A stretch of DNA of 64,000 nt, from the NCBI GenBank assembly GCA_036927565.1, contig JAYESD010000009.1, positions 28,487,601 to 28,551,600 of the forward strand. Reading direction: 5' to 3'. The DNA is from Tuctoria greenei. Its lineage: Eukaryota > Streptophyta > Magnoliopsida > Poales > Poaceae. The stretch's first letter is position 1, and each line of letters begins with the position of its first letter. This document shows positions 43,991 through 55,205 of this stretch, one piece after another. The translations under genes were made by a program, and so were the position numbers. The notes below the pieces were generated by a model. That model was not told where the DNA came from. It searched no databases and was given only the letters and a program-made list of their open reading frames with translations.

Positions 43991-46060
43991 TTGATTAACT
44001 GTTAACTGGGACTAGGAAACTACAATCGCAATGCTAAAATATTTAGTAGAGTCCGGTACATATTTATACTCGTAGTACCAGCATGGGATGACGAATCTCG
44101 GGGTTCCTGAGCATCAGGTGCTGCAATATTCTCTGCATACAATGCACAGTAATTAACGTGTTATAAATATGTGTATTTTGATAGTAAACACATTTATAGT
44201 TATACCAGGTGCTTATTGCCCATCACGATTACTTGTAGACGACATGACGGTTTGGTGTCTTGTTCCTAAAGTAAAGAGTATATATAGTAAGTAACAGTGA
44301 TAACGTCAGATTACATGAGGATGTGTATTTTAGATCGGGCGGTGTGGTTGCTATGAACTGAAAATGTTTGTTTTGAACGGAGGAATTAGAAATGAAGGAG
44401 TAGGAAAAAAAGCCGTACAATCCAAGAAAGAAAAACAAGAAAAACGTGTATAAACCGTGGGAACTGAAAATTTTAGGAATACAAGTTTGGAACACAGGAA
44501 TGAGAGTACAACATTGGGAGTGGTTGATAAGATAACCCTGGAGTCATTTACTTCTAAATCAAGAAATTACATAGTACATGCGGTTTTTAATAGTTATCTT
44601 TCCTGACATAGAAATGTACTAGAAATACACTACCATAAACTATCGGAGCGACATTTATTTCGGGGCAGAGGTGTAGTGTATTTTATATATAGAAACAAGT
44701 ATAATGCAATCAGATGCTAGGGTAAAATAAAAAGATGAATCGACTATAGGATGCAGATCTAACGATTGAGGATAGTTGATTGCACGATTGCACCATTAAT
44801 CAGATTTTATACTAGACATTCATGAAACATAAGAGCATATAAGGAGTTGGGACGACAACTAGGAATGAACTGGCTACAGCTGTTGGGACGACAACTAAAG
44901 CGATAAGGAGGGAGTAGCTCTATAAAAAGATGGCATGGATCATGTAGAACTTACGTAGCACAAAACTAGAGTTCGGGATGTCGCAGGGCGGGGTCGGTGA
45001 CGAAGAGGTTCGGTAGAGCCCGTCAAACTTGGTCGCTCGATGTTGTACCTACAGTCACCACCACCACTCACACGGGAATTTCTTAGGAATGCAAGTTTGG
45101 AACACAGCACTAAGAGGAGAACATGTGTGCCGGGAACGGAAGCCACTGCAAGATTAGAAGGAGACGCACATTTATATTCGTCGTGGCTAGCTACAAATGG
45201 ATGGGACTGGAATTTTGGGCGCATGGAGTGAAGTTTCAATTGTGAAAATCTCAATTGTGCGCATCAGGAAGAACGAAAAAATTTTCGAGGGACCGCTACC
45301 TGCCGTTCATCTTTGTTTTCATGGAGATGTAAAAGCAGTCATGTGGTAGTGGGACATTCCAAAAAAAGTACGAACAAAAATATGAATCACTAAATGTATC
45401 ATTGTGCTAATGCAAATGACATACAAATACAGAACACCCAAGTACACGAAAGGAGGACGGCAAATCCATGGTCTAATAAAAGGTAAACAATCAGCATTTA
45501 TATATAACATTCATCGCAATGAAATGATAACATATACAGAGTATATACTACTACAACAAAAAAAACATTTCCCCTGTGATGTCTAATCTTCAGGCCGTCC
45601 ATCCAAAGCCGCCTGTGATACGAGTATCACAGGTACATACGATATATATATCAACAATGTCATCAGATATTAGTTACAACGGATAAAGTACTTTTCATGC
45701 ACCTGTTGCATCAGGCGATGGACTAGTTAGCAATTTAGATGACGTAATTTCCTAATCAAGTTAATTATGCATCATGTCTGTTGTTAGTTCTATTACTTGT
45801 AAGGATAATGTTTACCGGATTTCATTCATTCAGCCACAAGAAATACAGATGGTCCCAAGTTACAAACATATAGGAGATGTTTTCGATAAAAGAAGTTTTT
45901 CGATACTGCATATATAGAACACATTGTTCATGAACATAAAGACATATTTCATTAACAGGTAATAGGAAAACGCGTAGTAGACAGCAAGAACAAGATAAAC
46001 TACACCTAATACTACTCTACTCAGAGATCACGAAATAGATAAACTACTCCTAATACTACT
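43991..46060. other. Unassigned region with small duplications
   Basis: I recognise no gene. Small repeats are present: GTTGGGACGACAACTA twice (44844-44859 and 44880-44895); AGGAAT(A/G)CAAGTTTGGAACACAG near 44475 and 45085; a 41-bp duplication ending CCTAATACTACTCTACT near 46020 and 46060; and a perfect palindrome CCTGTGATAC-GA-GTATCACAGG at 45612-45633 just after a CTACTACAAC CACTA-like sequence at 45548. Confidence 0.45.
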
Positions 46061-46807
46061 CTACTGGGAGAAAACCACGTCCTCCTCCTCCACTGCTGCC
46101 GCCTCCGCCGCCGGTGCCGCCTCCTCCTCCTCCGCCGCCGCCGCTGCCGCTGCTGCTGCCGCCTCTGCTTCCGCCTCCGCCGCTGCTGCCACCTCCTCCT
46201 GCTCCTCCTCCTCCGCTGCCACCGTCTCCATAGCCGCGTCCACCTCTGCCTCAAGAGACGCCTCCTGCTCCGCCTCCTCCGCTGTCGCCACTGCCCAAGC
46301 CGCCTCATACTCCTCAACCTCCGTCATAGTCCGAAGCTTCCCGGCGACACGGTGCTTAATCTTCAGGAGGCCCTCTACCCCAGCAACCTACGCGATCGTC
46401 TCATGGAGGGCATCGACACGACCGGCCAAAGTCATCAACCCGTACCAGTAGTGGCCCGCGGTGTCCATGCTCCTGTGGAGGGGAAGGGTCCCAAGACCCA
46501 GACGGCGACACGAGCGATCTGTGTCGGAAAAGACCTTCCGTGCCACTGCGTTGAGCGCTAGTGCGCTATGAGTGGCGGCGGACTTGGCGTCAGTGGCCAC
46601 CTTAAGGCGCCGATCGAGTTCGTCGATGCGGTCGGTGAGGAGTCTGAGAGTCTGCTCAACCCAACAAGGATGAGGAAGTGCAGGCGCCGCGGGCGGAGAT
46701 GCGGGCGCCGCCATCAGTTCCACCGGCAGTGCCGGTGGAAATGGAAACGGAGAAGGAGGTTCGGAGGACGTCGATGGCCTAGAGCGCTTCGGTGCGGGGC
46801 TACCCAT
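46061..46807 (-). pseudogene. GC-rich gene with Pro/Ser N-terminus and Glu/Ala-rich C-terminus, one in-frame stop
   Basis: A single minus-strand frame runs from MGSPAPKRSRPSTSS (46807) to EEEDVVFSQ and TAG (46061), about 248 codons, broken only by a TAG at 46388-46390. The first 139 codons are Pro/Ala-rich, then a predicted helix (DRIDELDRRLKVATDAKSA). After the stop the frame continues KIKHRVAGKLRTM and a Glu/Ala repeat encoded by GCC/GAG/GAA trinucleotides. I do not recognise the family. A TATA box lies 120 bp upstream. Composition differs sharply from the AT-rich surroundings, so it may be a host gene or a gene fragment carried by the CACTA element. Confidence 0.5.
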
Positions 46808-46923
46808 TTGTGTGGTGACGGAGGTGCAGAGAAAGAGTGAGAGGTGGTCGACGGTGGCGGGGGGAGAAGTTTAGAGGCTAGTATCTAAGGAGTGGTGCGG
46901 CGGAGAAGCAAGAGGACGGTGAG

Positions 46924-46932
46924 CCTTTATAG
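46924..46932 (-). promoter_or_regulatory. TATA box upstream of the 46.8-kb gene
   Basis: The minus strand reads CTATAAAGG about 120 bp before the ATG at 46807, in a GC-rich context. The spacing fits a plant core promoter with a leader of about 85-90 nt. Inferred from sequence. Confidence 0.45.
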
Positions 46933-47296
46933 CGGGTCGTCGTCTAAGCGGGCGTGTCGAGATGATCGGACGCTAGAGGAAACTGCGCTTAATCATGAAC
47001 CGATCGATGGCCCCGGTTTCCTAGAAACCGCGGTTTGCATCCTCTCGGTCCCAACGGCTCGACGCGTCCCATTAGGAGTAAATTTACACGCGGGGAAAAA
47101 CAATTTTTTCATTATATAAAAAAAATCCGTCCGTACACGCCTAAGTCAACTTCGTGACCGCGCGTCCGTGCCAGCGGACGCCTTGCAGCGAACATGGGCC
47201 TAGTCCTGCACGCATTACTTTCATTCGGATTTTTAACTGCAACTGTGTGCCATGCCTTATAACGTCGCACCGACCTCAACTTTCCGTGGTGGGACT
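46933..47296. other. Upstream region of the GC-rich gene up to gypsy-A
   Basis: No gene is seen. It contains an AT-rich run TTATATAAAAAAAATCC near 47113 and ends with GGACT (47292-47296), the presumed left copy of the gypsy-A target duplication. Confidence 0.4.
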
Positions 47297-48158
47297 TGTC
47301 GGTACCCTGGGTACCATATACTCCTTGGGATTGCAAAGATCTCAAGGGAAAGTCATCTACTTGATTTGAAGACCTTTGGGGGCCCACATGTCAGACATAA
47401 CCGGACCCGCTTCTCCAACATGGTTAGTCCCAGGGTCACCACGTGTACTATCAAACCAGAGCTACCGCCCACAAGGGGGAAGCTCCGGGCTATGTACCGA
47501 AATGGCACCCTCGGACCTAACCCCAGACCGAGGGAAGCTCCAGAACTGACACGTGTCGGGTAACACCGGACCTATCTGTTCCCCACAGTGTGCTCCGGTG
47601 CTGCCACATGTCCAACCGTTGGATCTTCAGCCTCTAACCTCCGGAAGACTCCACAACAGCTCCGGATCTTCAAAGGGGAATCAAGGACTTCAAGACCCGA
47701 TCAAGTGTCATTAATACTATATTAATGACACACGATCGGACGACCTAAATTACCAGTAACGGTGCTGTCAAAGCCCATAACTAGGTCATTAAGGGCAATT
47801 AAACGTGTTGAATGTGTATCAATATCAGTAACCGCCGGGGCCACATGTCGGGCCAGGCTAACTTGTAACGGCCTGCCCTTGTACTATAAAAGGACAGGCC
47901 GACGATACATAGGACACTCTCCGGAGACACGCTGACTTGACACTCTCAACTGACGTTGAGCTCATACATCCAATACAACACCAACACACCCCGTGGAGTA
48001 GGGTATTACGCTCAGGCGGCCCGAACCACGTAAATCTTTGTGTCCCTTGTGTCACTTGACATCTCACCTTCTGGAATCTCCGCGCGCCCATACCGAACCT
48101 CAAACTCCTCTAACACTTTAGTAGTGTCGGGAGATCTGCCGGATCGAAACCACCGACA
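47297..48158 (+). repeat. 5' LTR of gypsy-A
   Basis: The 862-bp LTR starts TGTCGG and ends CCGACA (perfect 6-bp inverted repeat). TATAAAAG is at 47885-47892 and the conserved block GCGGCCCGAACCACGTAAA at 48016-48034. The primer site follows 2 bp after its end. It is related to the gypsy-1 LTR at 250-1127. Confidence 0.92.
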
Positions 48159-48160
48159 GT

Positions 48161-48178
48161 TGGCGCGCCAGGTAGGGG
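48161..48178 (+). other. Primer-binding site of gypsy-A
   Basis: TGGCGCGCCAGGTAGGGG lies 2 bp from the LTR. Read as a complement it gives CCCCTACCTGGCGCGCCA, which I recall as the 3' end of a plant tRNA-Arg. The same site serves gypsy-2. Confidence 0.75.
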
Positions 48179-48194
48179 CCTAGAGATTTCAAGA

Positions 48195-49676
48195 ATGGTG
48201 AACTCAGCCGCTGGATCATCCAATGGTCATCCCGTTGTTCAAGCTGTTGGGGGTAATCCCTTCAATATGCAGCCACCAGCAGGAACCACGGTTCCAGTAG
48301 GAGTCACACTTCCACCACCACCGCCTCCACCAGCAAATCGAGCTGGACAACGCGATGGTGCACCAGCGTCAATCACTGCATCGGCGAATCCTGACAACCC
48401 AAAACACGCGCTTCATGCAGCACGTGCTCTTCTTCAGCGCCCACCACCTCTGGACGCATCTCGGGATGCAATGGAGCAGTGGAGGGCCGATGTGGAACAC
48501 TTGGTTGCAGCAGTAGCCGACCGCATCAGCGACCAGGGTCCTCCTCCTTCAGGACGGGCCCCGTCGCAGCGACGAACCTTGTCTGGCAGACTTGGTCCGC
48601 ACGTTTCCAACAACAGGAGACGTGCTGCATCACAGCAGGTGACGTCGTTGCCCTCCGGGGCACGACGCACTCACACGGTATCAATGCTTTCAACTCATGA
48701 CCTCCGGGCGGAGCTTGATCGCCGATATCGCCAACAAGACGGCTGAGTCCATATTGAGCGTGCTCGTGAAAGACGAGAAGCTCAAGGCATTCCTGCTCCT
48801 GAAGGACTAGGAGGAGGATGTTCAGCCCTGGCCATGCATCTGCGTATGGTCAGGTGGCCACAGAAGTTCCAGCCTCACCTGCCGGAGAAGTTCGACGGGA
48901 CCATTAATCCTGTCGAATTTCTTCAGATTTACTCCACTGCTATCTTGGCAGCTAAAGGAAATGAGGTCGTAATGGCCAATTATTTCCCAGTGGCTTTAAC
49001 TGGGACAGCTAGGTCCTGGTTTATGAGCCTTCCACCCAACTCCATCAGCAGTTGGGAGGAGTTGTGCCAGCAGTTCACCGCCAACTTCGGGAGTTCTTAC
49101 ACCCGACCAAGCACCGAACTGGACCTTTTTGCAGTTGTGCAAAAAGGACGAGAATCCCTGCGATCATTCATCCAGAGATTCTCTTAGGTACGAAACACTA
49201 TCCCTTCTATCTCTTGCGCCTCTGTCATCGTGGCATTTAGACAGGGAGTGCGGGATAAGAAGATGCTGGAGAAACTGGTGATCAAGGAGATTACCAGTGT
49301 CACGGAATTCTTCAGCTTGGCTGACAAATGTGCCAGAGCTGCGGAGGGCCGTGAAATGCACTCCAAACCAACTCCGGAGGATCACAAGAAATCCTCCAAA
49401 TGAGAAGCCGCTACCTCCGGGAGTGGCAAGAAGAAGAAAAAGACCAACGGCAAGAAGAAGCTGTCGGCCGGTGCATCCAATGCTGCAGCTGCTGCAGCTC
49501 CGGATGGCCGGGGGCCACACCCCGAGAAGCGACCTCGACCGTCTTCTGAAGACGGTGGCAAACCCAAGGTGTGGTGTCCAATTCATAAAACGGAAAGCCA
49601 CAGTTTGGAAGACTGCCGGGAGGTCCAAAACCTTGCCGAGCGCTACAACAAGCGCCGGGAAGAAGCTCCTTTCTGA
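48195..49676 (+). pseudogene. Gypsy-A gag
   Basis: One continuous frame from MVNSAAGSSNG (48195, the first ATG after the primer site) is broken only by stops: TGA 48744, TAG 49185, TGA 49401 and TGA 49674. A Pro-rich N-terminus is followed by the retrotransposon gag core (PEKFDGTINPVEFLQIYS, ARSWFMSLPPNSISSWEEL, FTANFGSSYTRP), a Lys-rich stretch and a zinc-knuckle-like WCPIHKTESHSLEDC. It forms the particle shell. With the stops read through, its length is normal for Tat-type gag. Confidence 0.85.
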
Positions 49677-50380
49677 CAGAGGGAAGGAAAACAAAAAGTT
49701 GACGAAGCTCCAGCTGAAGAGGAGTTAGGTTTTCAGGATCCCAAAAAGGTCCTGAAGGCCGTCTACACCTCCATCGACGACGATTCCGACGTCTCTAACA
49801 ACGAGCGTCGGAAGACCATGAACACCATTTTTGGTGGATCATGGGACATCACCTCCCGCCGCGTCATCAAGACTATGCGTCGGGACATGGCTGCTGTAGC
49901 TCCTACAGCTAGGGCGGAGCCTCATCGGAAGTGGACGGACACAGCCATCACTTTTGATGCTTCGGACTGCCCTCGAAGCATGGTTGGAGCAGGTCAGCTA
50001 CCTTTGATGGTGTCTCCTACCATCAATAACATCCAGCTCCACCATGTCATGGTAGACGGAGGTTCGGGGCTCAACCTCATAAGCTTCGAAGCTTTTACCA
50101 AGCTTCAGCTCCGACCTTCGGATCTCCACCCCTCCCGACCTTTCTCCGGAGTAGGTCCGGGAGCCATTACCCCACTTGGAGCTATTACCCTCCCCGTTAC
50201 CTTCGAGACCCGGGAGAAATATTGCACCGAGAAGTTGGTCTTTGACGTTGCTCAGATCAACTTACCCTTCGATGCCATCTTGGGTAGGCCTGCCTTGTAC
50301 AAATTCATGGCAGCTGCTCATTATGGTTACCTGGTGTTAAAGATGCCAACACCAGTAGGCGTTCTCTGGATCCGCAAAGA
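49677..50380 (+). pseudogene. Gypsy-A protease region
   Basis: It is in the same frame as gag. A linker leads to TAITFDASDCP, then the aspartic protease with active-site MVDGGSGLNLIS (about 50050) and the second half LPFDAILGRPALYKF. After VGVL the frame shifts near 50380, since the following codons match only in the next frame. Cleaves the gag-pol polyprotein. The active-site motif is intact, but the upstream stops would prevent translation. Confidence 0.8.
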
Positions 50381-52530
50381 TTGTACTAAGTGCTCTGGAA
50401 GAACTCCATGCACTTACTACGGTGCAAGAGGAGGACTCCAGGCAGGAACAAGCTCCAAAACCCCCGAGCATTCGTCAACGAGGCTCGACTTCTGCACCTC
50501 GTGTGCAGCCAAGCAGCGACACCGACATTCCCGTCAAAGTCGTCCAAATCGGTTCTGATGCCGCTCAGACCACCCGTATATCGGGGGGATTGAACAACAA
50601 ATAGGAACTCGCGCTCATCGCTTTCCTCTGGGCTAATGTCGACGTGTTTGCCTGGCAACCGTCACAAATGCCTAGGATCCCCAGGGAAGTGATTGAGCAC
50701 AATCTGAAGATCTACCCCGACACCCGGCCTATGCATCAGAAGCCTCGGAAGCAATCCGTAGAGCGACAGAACTTCATTCGACAAGAAGTGAAGAAGTTGC
50801 TCGAAGCTGGATTCATCCGAGAAGTCTTCCATCCAAAATGGCTGGCAAACCCAGTCGTGGTGCCCAAGGCCGGCGGGAAGCTTCGGATGTGTATCGACTA
50901 CACAACACTAAATAAGCCATGTCCAAAAGATCCATTCTCATTACCTAGAATAGATCAGATAGTGGATTCCACCTCCAGGTGTGAATTACTGTGTTTCCTA
51001 GATGCATATTCTGGGTATCATCAAATCAGAATGTCTAGGGAAGATGAAGAGCATACCTCTTTCATCACAGTAGATGGATTGTACTATTATACAGCCATGC
51101 CATTTGGTCTCAAGAATGCAGCTTCAACCTTTGTACGAGCTATGTACAAAACCTTTGAAGAACTCATTAGAGACATAGTGGAAGTGTACGTCGACGACAT
51201 CGTGGTCAAGGTCAAGAACAAGGAGTCACTCCTTGACACCTTGCAGGCTGTCTTCGACAAGCTGCGGGTCACCCGCACAAAGCTAAATCCAGACAAGTGT
51301 GTCTTCGGGGTTAGCTCTGGAAAAGTTCTTGGTTTCCTGGTAAGTCACCGGGGCATAGAAGCTAATCCAGCGAAGATCAAAGCCATTGAAGACATGCGGC
51401 CACCAGCCCGCATCAAAGATGTCCAAAAGCTAACTGGATGTCTAGCAGCCCTCAGCTGGTTCATTTCAAGAATGGCGGAACGGGCACTCCCCTTCTTCAA
51501 GTTATTAAGGAAGTCCGGACCATTCCAATGGTCTGAAGAAGCAGAAAAGGCATTCCAGGAGCTAAAACAGCTCCTCACCACCCTACCGATTCTGGTAGCT
51601 CCGAACCCTGGTGAGCCTTTGCTGCTTTACATTTCAGCCACTGACGAAGTCGTCAGTATGGTCTTGGTTGCGGAGAGACCAGAACCATCCCATACTCAGG
51701 AGTCCAGACCCCTTCAGGAGGGTTTGGAGGTTCTTGAAAGCGAGTCTGGGTCCCAGCTCCCAGACTTGAATCCACAAGAAGTTACTTCAGAAGACCCAGA
51801 CCCCTCCGGGAGGGTCCAGGTCGCTTCTGAAGAAGCTCCGGGTTCCTCCAGCAAGGACCCAGAAGTCCCCGAAGAAAATCTGGACCCCTCTGGGAGGATC
51901 CGGATCAATGAAGAGGAAGCTCTGGGCCCCTCTGGGAGGATCCGGACCATCCAGCGCCCAGTGTACTTCATTAGTGAAGTACATCATGATGCCAAGACTC
52001 GATACCTAGAGGTGCATAAGCTGCTCTATGCAGTTCTTATTGCCTCCAGGAAGCTTCGCCATTATTTCCAAGCTCACAAGATCTCAGTGGTGACTTCTTA
52101 CCCACTTCGAGCAATCTTGCATAATCCAAACTCAACTAGGAATATTGCAAAGTGGGCAGTGGAATTGGCCGAATTCGATCTCGAATTCATTTCAAGGCAA
52201 ACAATCAAGAGTCAAGCATTGGCAGACTTCATGGCGGAATGGACTCCCTCTCCATCAAACCCTGGGGGACCCAGCGAGCTGAAGCCAGAACACAAGGCTC
52301 CGGTCTTCACCGAGCCTCACTGGACCCTCTACTTCGACGGCTCCATGCAAAAGCAGGGGGCCGGAGCTGGAATCCTTCTCCTCGCACCAACCGGAGAGAA
52401 GGTAAAATACATGGTACACCTTTACTTCAAGGCGACCAACAACATGGCAGAATATGAAGCACTCATTTACAGACTAAGGGTGGCACTGTCATACGGTGTC
52501 AAGCAACTGCTGGTCAAGGGAGATTCATAG
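50381..52530 (+). pseudogene. Gypsy-A pol: reverse transcriptase, RNase H and second RNase H
   Basis: After a short linker and a TAG at 50602, a 628-codon frame runs 50644-52530. It has the RT with VVVPKAGGKLRMCIDYTTLN, FLDAYSGYHQI, MPFGLKNA and the intact catalytic YVDD (51187-51198). The first RNase H (LYISATDEVVSMVLV; RPVYFISEV) is split by about 85 residues of Pro/Ser/Asp-rich repeats (DPSGR three times). A second RNase H follows: WTLYFDGSM (Asp at about 52331), AEYEALIYRL and VKGDS. TAG at 52528 sits where CAG is expected. Tat elements gained this second domain; the first often degenerates. Confidence 0.9.
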
Positions 52531-53559
52531 CTCATCATTAAGCAAGTGAAGGGTGAATGCTCCTGCAACAATCTCCAGCTAGATGCTTATCTCCTTGAAG
52601 TCCAGAGGCTTCAGAAGGACTTCGACTCCTAAATCTCCACCATGTCCAGCGTGCCCACAACGCTGAAGCCGACGAACTCTCGACGAAAGCGTCAACCGGA
52701 GCTCCGGCTCCTGACGGAACTTTTGTCCAGAGGTTGTCAAAACCCACAGCTCAGCCTGCCGAACTGAGCGAAGGGGGCGAGATCAGCATCCCGAAGCTGA
52801 TGGTCCCGATAGCCCTGTTACCATGGCAGCCATCAAGGGTCGTAGGTGCTGCCGGAAGCTCCGAGCAACCCAGCACGTAAGACTCAAATGCTCAAGTTAG
52901 TTCCGATGCATGGATCTCGTAGATCCGAAACTACTTGAATGACAACATCCTTCCGGACGATGATGTACCCACTGACCGGGTAGTCAGATTGGCTAAAAGA
53001 TACACGTTGGTAGAAGGGGATCTCTACCGGCGCGGTGCCAAAGGCATCCTAATGCGGTACATCACAAGGGAAGAAGGCTGTGAGCTCCTCGCAGAAATCC
53101 ATGGAGGCGAGTGTGGGAACCACGCGTCTTCCCGCACGCTGGTTGGTAAAGCCTTTCGGCATGGCTTCTACTGGCCTATAGCACTCCAGGATGCAACTGA
53201 GCTGGTGAAGAAATGCGAAGCATGTCAATTTCATGCAAAGCAAATTCACACACCGGCTTAGCCCCTACAAATGATACCTCCTGCATGGCCCTTCGCTGTG
53301 TGGGGGATGGACATCTTGGAACCTTTCCCAAGAGCCGTCGGAGGTTACAAGTTCCTGTACGTTGCCATTGACAAGTTCACCAAGTGGCCGGAAGCAACTC
53401 CAGTTGTGACAATCAACAAGCAATCTGCTATCAACTTTTTGCAGTCCATTGTATGCAGATTTGGAGTCCCAAACAAAATTATCACTGATAATGGGACCCA
53501 ATTCACAAGCTCTGCATTTCAAGGATATTGCGAAGACCTCGGCATTCAAGTTTTCTACG
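52531..53559 (+). pseudogene. Gypsy-A pol: end of RNase H and integrase N-terminal part
   Basis: The RNase H end (LIIKQVKGECSCNN) is followed by stops and a frame change. Then 52935-53261 carries the integrase HHCC zinc finger (EIHGGECGNHASSRT, FYWPIALQDA, CEACQFH). After TAG 53259 in the same frame comes the catalytic core: first Asp in WGMDILEPF and second in ITDNGTQFTS. The third catalytic residue (Glu) is missing because copia C is inserted at 53560. Integrase would insert the cDNA copy. Confidence 0.88.
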
Positions 53560-55205
53560 TGAAAGTTGCCTAGAGGGGGGTGAATAGGCTAATCGACCTG
53601 CAAATGACTTAATAAAACGAGGTTAAATCACAGGGGGCGGACTAGTCCGGTCCGGGGGTGGACTAGTCCGGTCAGCCTGCGTGAAGAACCCTAAAAAGTG
53701 TTTCTAGCAAGTTTTAAGGGGATTTTCTCGAGGCTACAAGTGAGGATATGTTTATGACAAGTTTAGAAACTACCAACACAAGAGTAAGTCAAGTTTCAAC
53801 TAGATTATAGCAATGTGAATCACAAGACAAGACTAGCAACCCTAGAACGAAATATGCGATAAACAAAATGCGAAGAACACGGAGAAACAAGGATTTTATC
53901 CCGAGGTTCGATTCCACACAAGAATCTACGTCCCCGTTGAGAAGTCCAAAAAGGACCGGGTTCAACAACCCTTCCCTCACCAAGTTTACCGCACGGGCCT
54001 AACTTGGTTCTCCACTATCTCAAAGTGCGAATACAAGATTCGTTGGGGCTTCTCACAATCTGAGGCTCCCACACCACAAAGATGATCAACAACGCAAAAC
54101 ACACTCAACACACAGCTCACAAAGACTCAATGAGTGCAAGAGATCAAACCGGGAGCACAAGCGCGATGTTCTTCCTCTTCTCCACCTCACTAAACCCTAA
54201 TCCACTCAAGAATTAGTTTTAGAGGGAAAGTTGGCAAGAAAGAGGCTTAAGAGTGCTCCAAGTTGGTTGTGGCGATGCTAGGGTTTGAGAGTTTTTGAAA
54301 TGAGGCCGGGGGTCCCCTTTTTATAGGGGTTTCGAGCCCAAACTGCTGACCTCAGCAAAAGGGCGGACTAGTCCGGCCTCAGGCCCGGACTGGTCCGGCC
54401 TAGGGGACCACTGACCCCTCTGACAACTGTCGCACTGCGCGGCAATCGTCACGCTACCCGCCAAACTTCAAATTCAAACGGTAACTTCGACAACGGACTA
54501 GTCCGGCCCTTAGCGGACTAGTCCGATCTCACACAGAACCTTTTGTTCCGTGTGAAAACGGACTAGTCTGGAGACCACGGACTAGTCCGGCCCCAAGGGC
54601 GGACTAGTCTGGCCTACCCAGACTTAGTCGCAAAACCTCTCTGCACTCAGCACCACGGACTAGTCCGGTCCACGGACGGACTAGTTCGATCTCACACAGG
54701 ACCTTTTGGTCCGCCCCAAAACGGACAAGTCCGCTCTCTAGGACTTAGTCCCGAAACTCCACTCCAAGGGGTACCACGGACTAGTCCGTCCCACTACGGA
54801 CTATTCCGAAGTCACACAGGACCTCCTGGTCTGTGTGAAAACGGACTAGTCTGGCCAGGAGCGGACTAGTCTGGCCCTAAGGCGGACTAGTCCGGCCACT
54901 CCTGCCAGACTCCTCTAACTTCAACTTCAAATAGGGTTTCTACCTCAACCACCACTCTTGAGCTCCTACTTTGATCTCTTTGCACTTTATGCACACACCC
55001 TCCTATTTCTACGGCTACTCTAACTCAACACGCTAGAAACCCTAGTTTCTACGCTTCGAGTCGACTCCGTTTCCTTCCTTTTCCTTTTTGAGGGTTTGCG
55101 TCTCCAATCGAGTCCACACCTGTGCTAAGATCACATGAGCTCATTAGCGACTTAATTGTCGTCATCAATCATCCAAAACCCACGGGGAACCAAGATGCAC
55201 TTTCA
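53560..55205 (-). repeat. 3' LTR of copia C
   Basis: The 1646-bp LTR reads TGAAAGTTGCC...GATGCACTTTCA. It contains at least nine exact GGACTAGTCC cores and several near-copies between 53638 and 54895. A TATA-like CTTTTTATAGG (54317-54327) marks the promoter region (opposite strand reads CCTATAAAAAG). Confidence 0.92.

Larger units (their letters stand above)
39049..47296 (-). mobile_element. CACTA (En/Spm) transposon, one end and internal part
   Basis: The end CACTACCAGGATTCCGG at 39049 is followed by 1.6 kb of subterminal repeats and a minus-strand gene of the plant Transposase_24 (Ptta/En/Spm) type. The 3 bp TAG before it would be the target duplication. I find no matching CCTGGTAGTG end or mirrored repeats up to 47296, so either the other end is beyond the nested elements to the right or it was lost. 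The right boundary given is only where gypsy-A begins. No main (TnpD-like) transposase is visible. Confidence 0.6.
47297..53559 (+). mobile_element. Gypsy-A: Tat-like Ty3/gypsy element, left part
   Basis: A 5' LTR, primer site, gag, protease, RT, two RNase H domains and the start of integrase read in order on the plus strand. The dual RNase H is a feature of the Tat lineage. The element is cut inside integrase at 53559 by copia C; the rest, with the 3' LTR and the second GGACT, should lie beyond 64000. Most frame breaks are single stop codons that fit C-to-T changes. Confidence 0.9.

Noticed and set aside
44229..44495. Minus frame with a hydrophobic Phe/Leu-rich stretch
   Set aside because: A short frame in low-complexity pyrimidine-rich DNA, with no promoter or similarity; a membrane protein is not supported.
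44628..44678. A 51-bp segment starting CACTACC and ending GTGTAGTG, like a tiny CACTA element
   Set aside because: Flanking 3-bp sequences (ATA and TAT) do not match, the ends differ beyond a few bases, and it is far too short; likely chance.
46021..46317. Minus frame of 98 codons, almost all Arg/Gln, overlapping the GC-rich gene
   Set aside because: It is an alternative frame of the same trinucleotide repeat; the Glu/Ala frame is continuous with the upstream gene frame.
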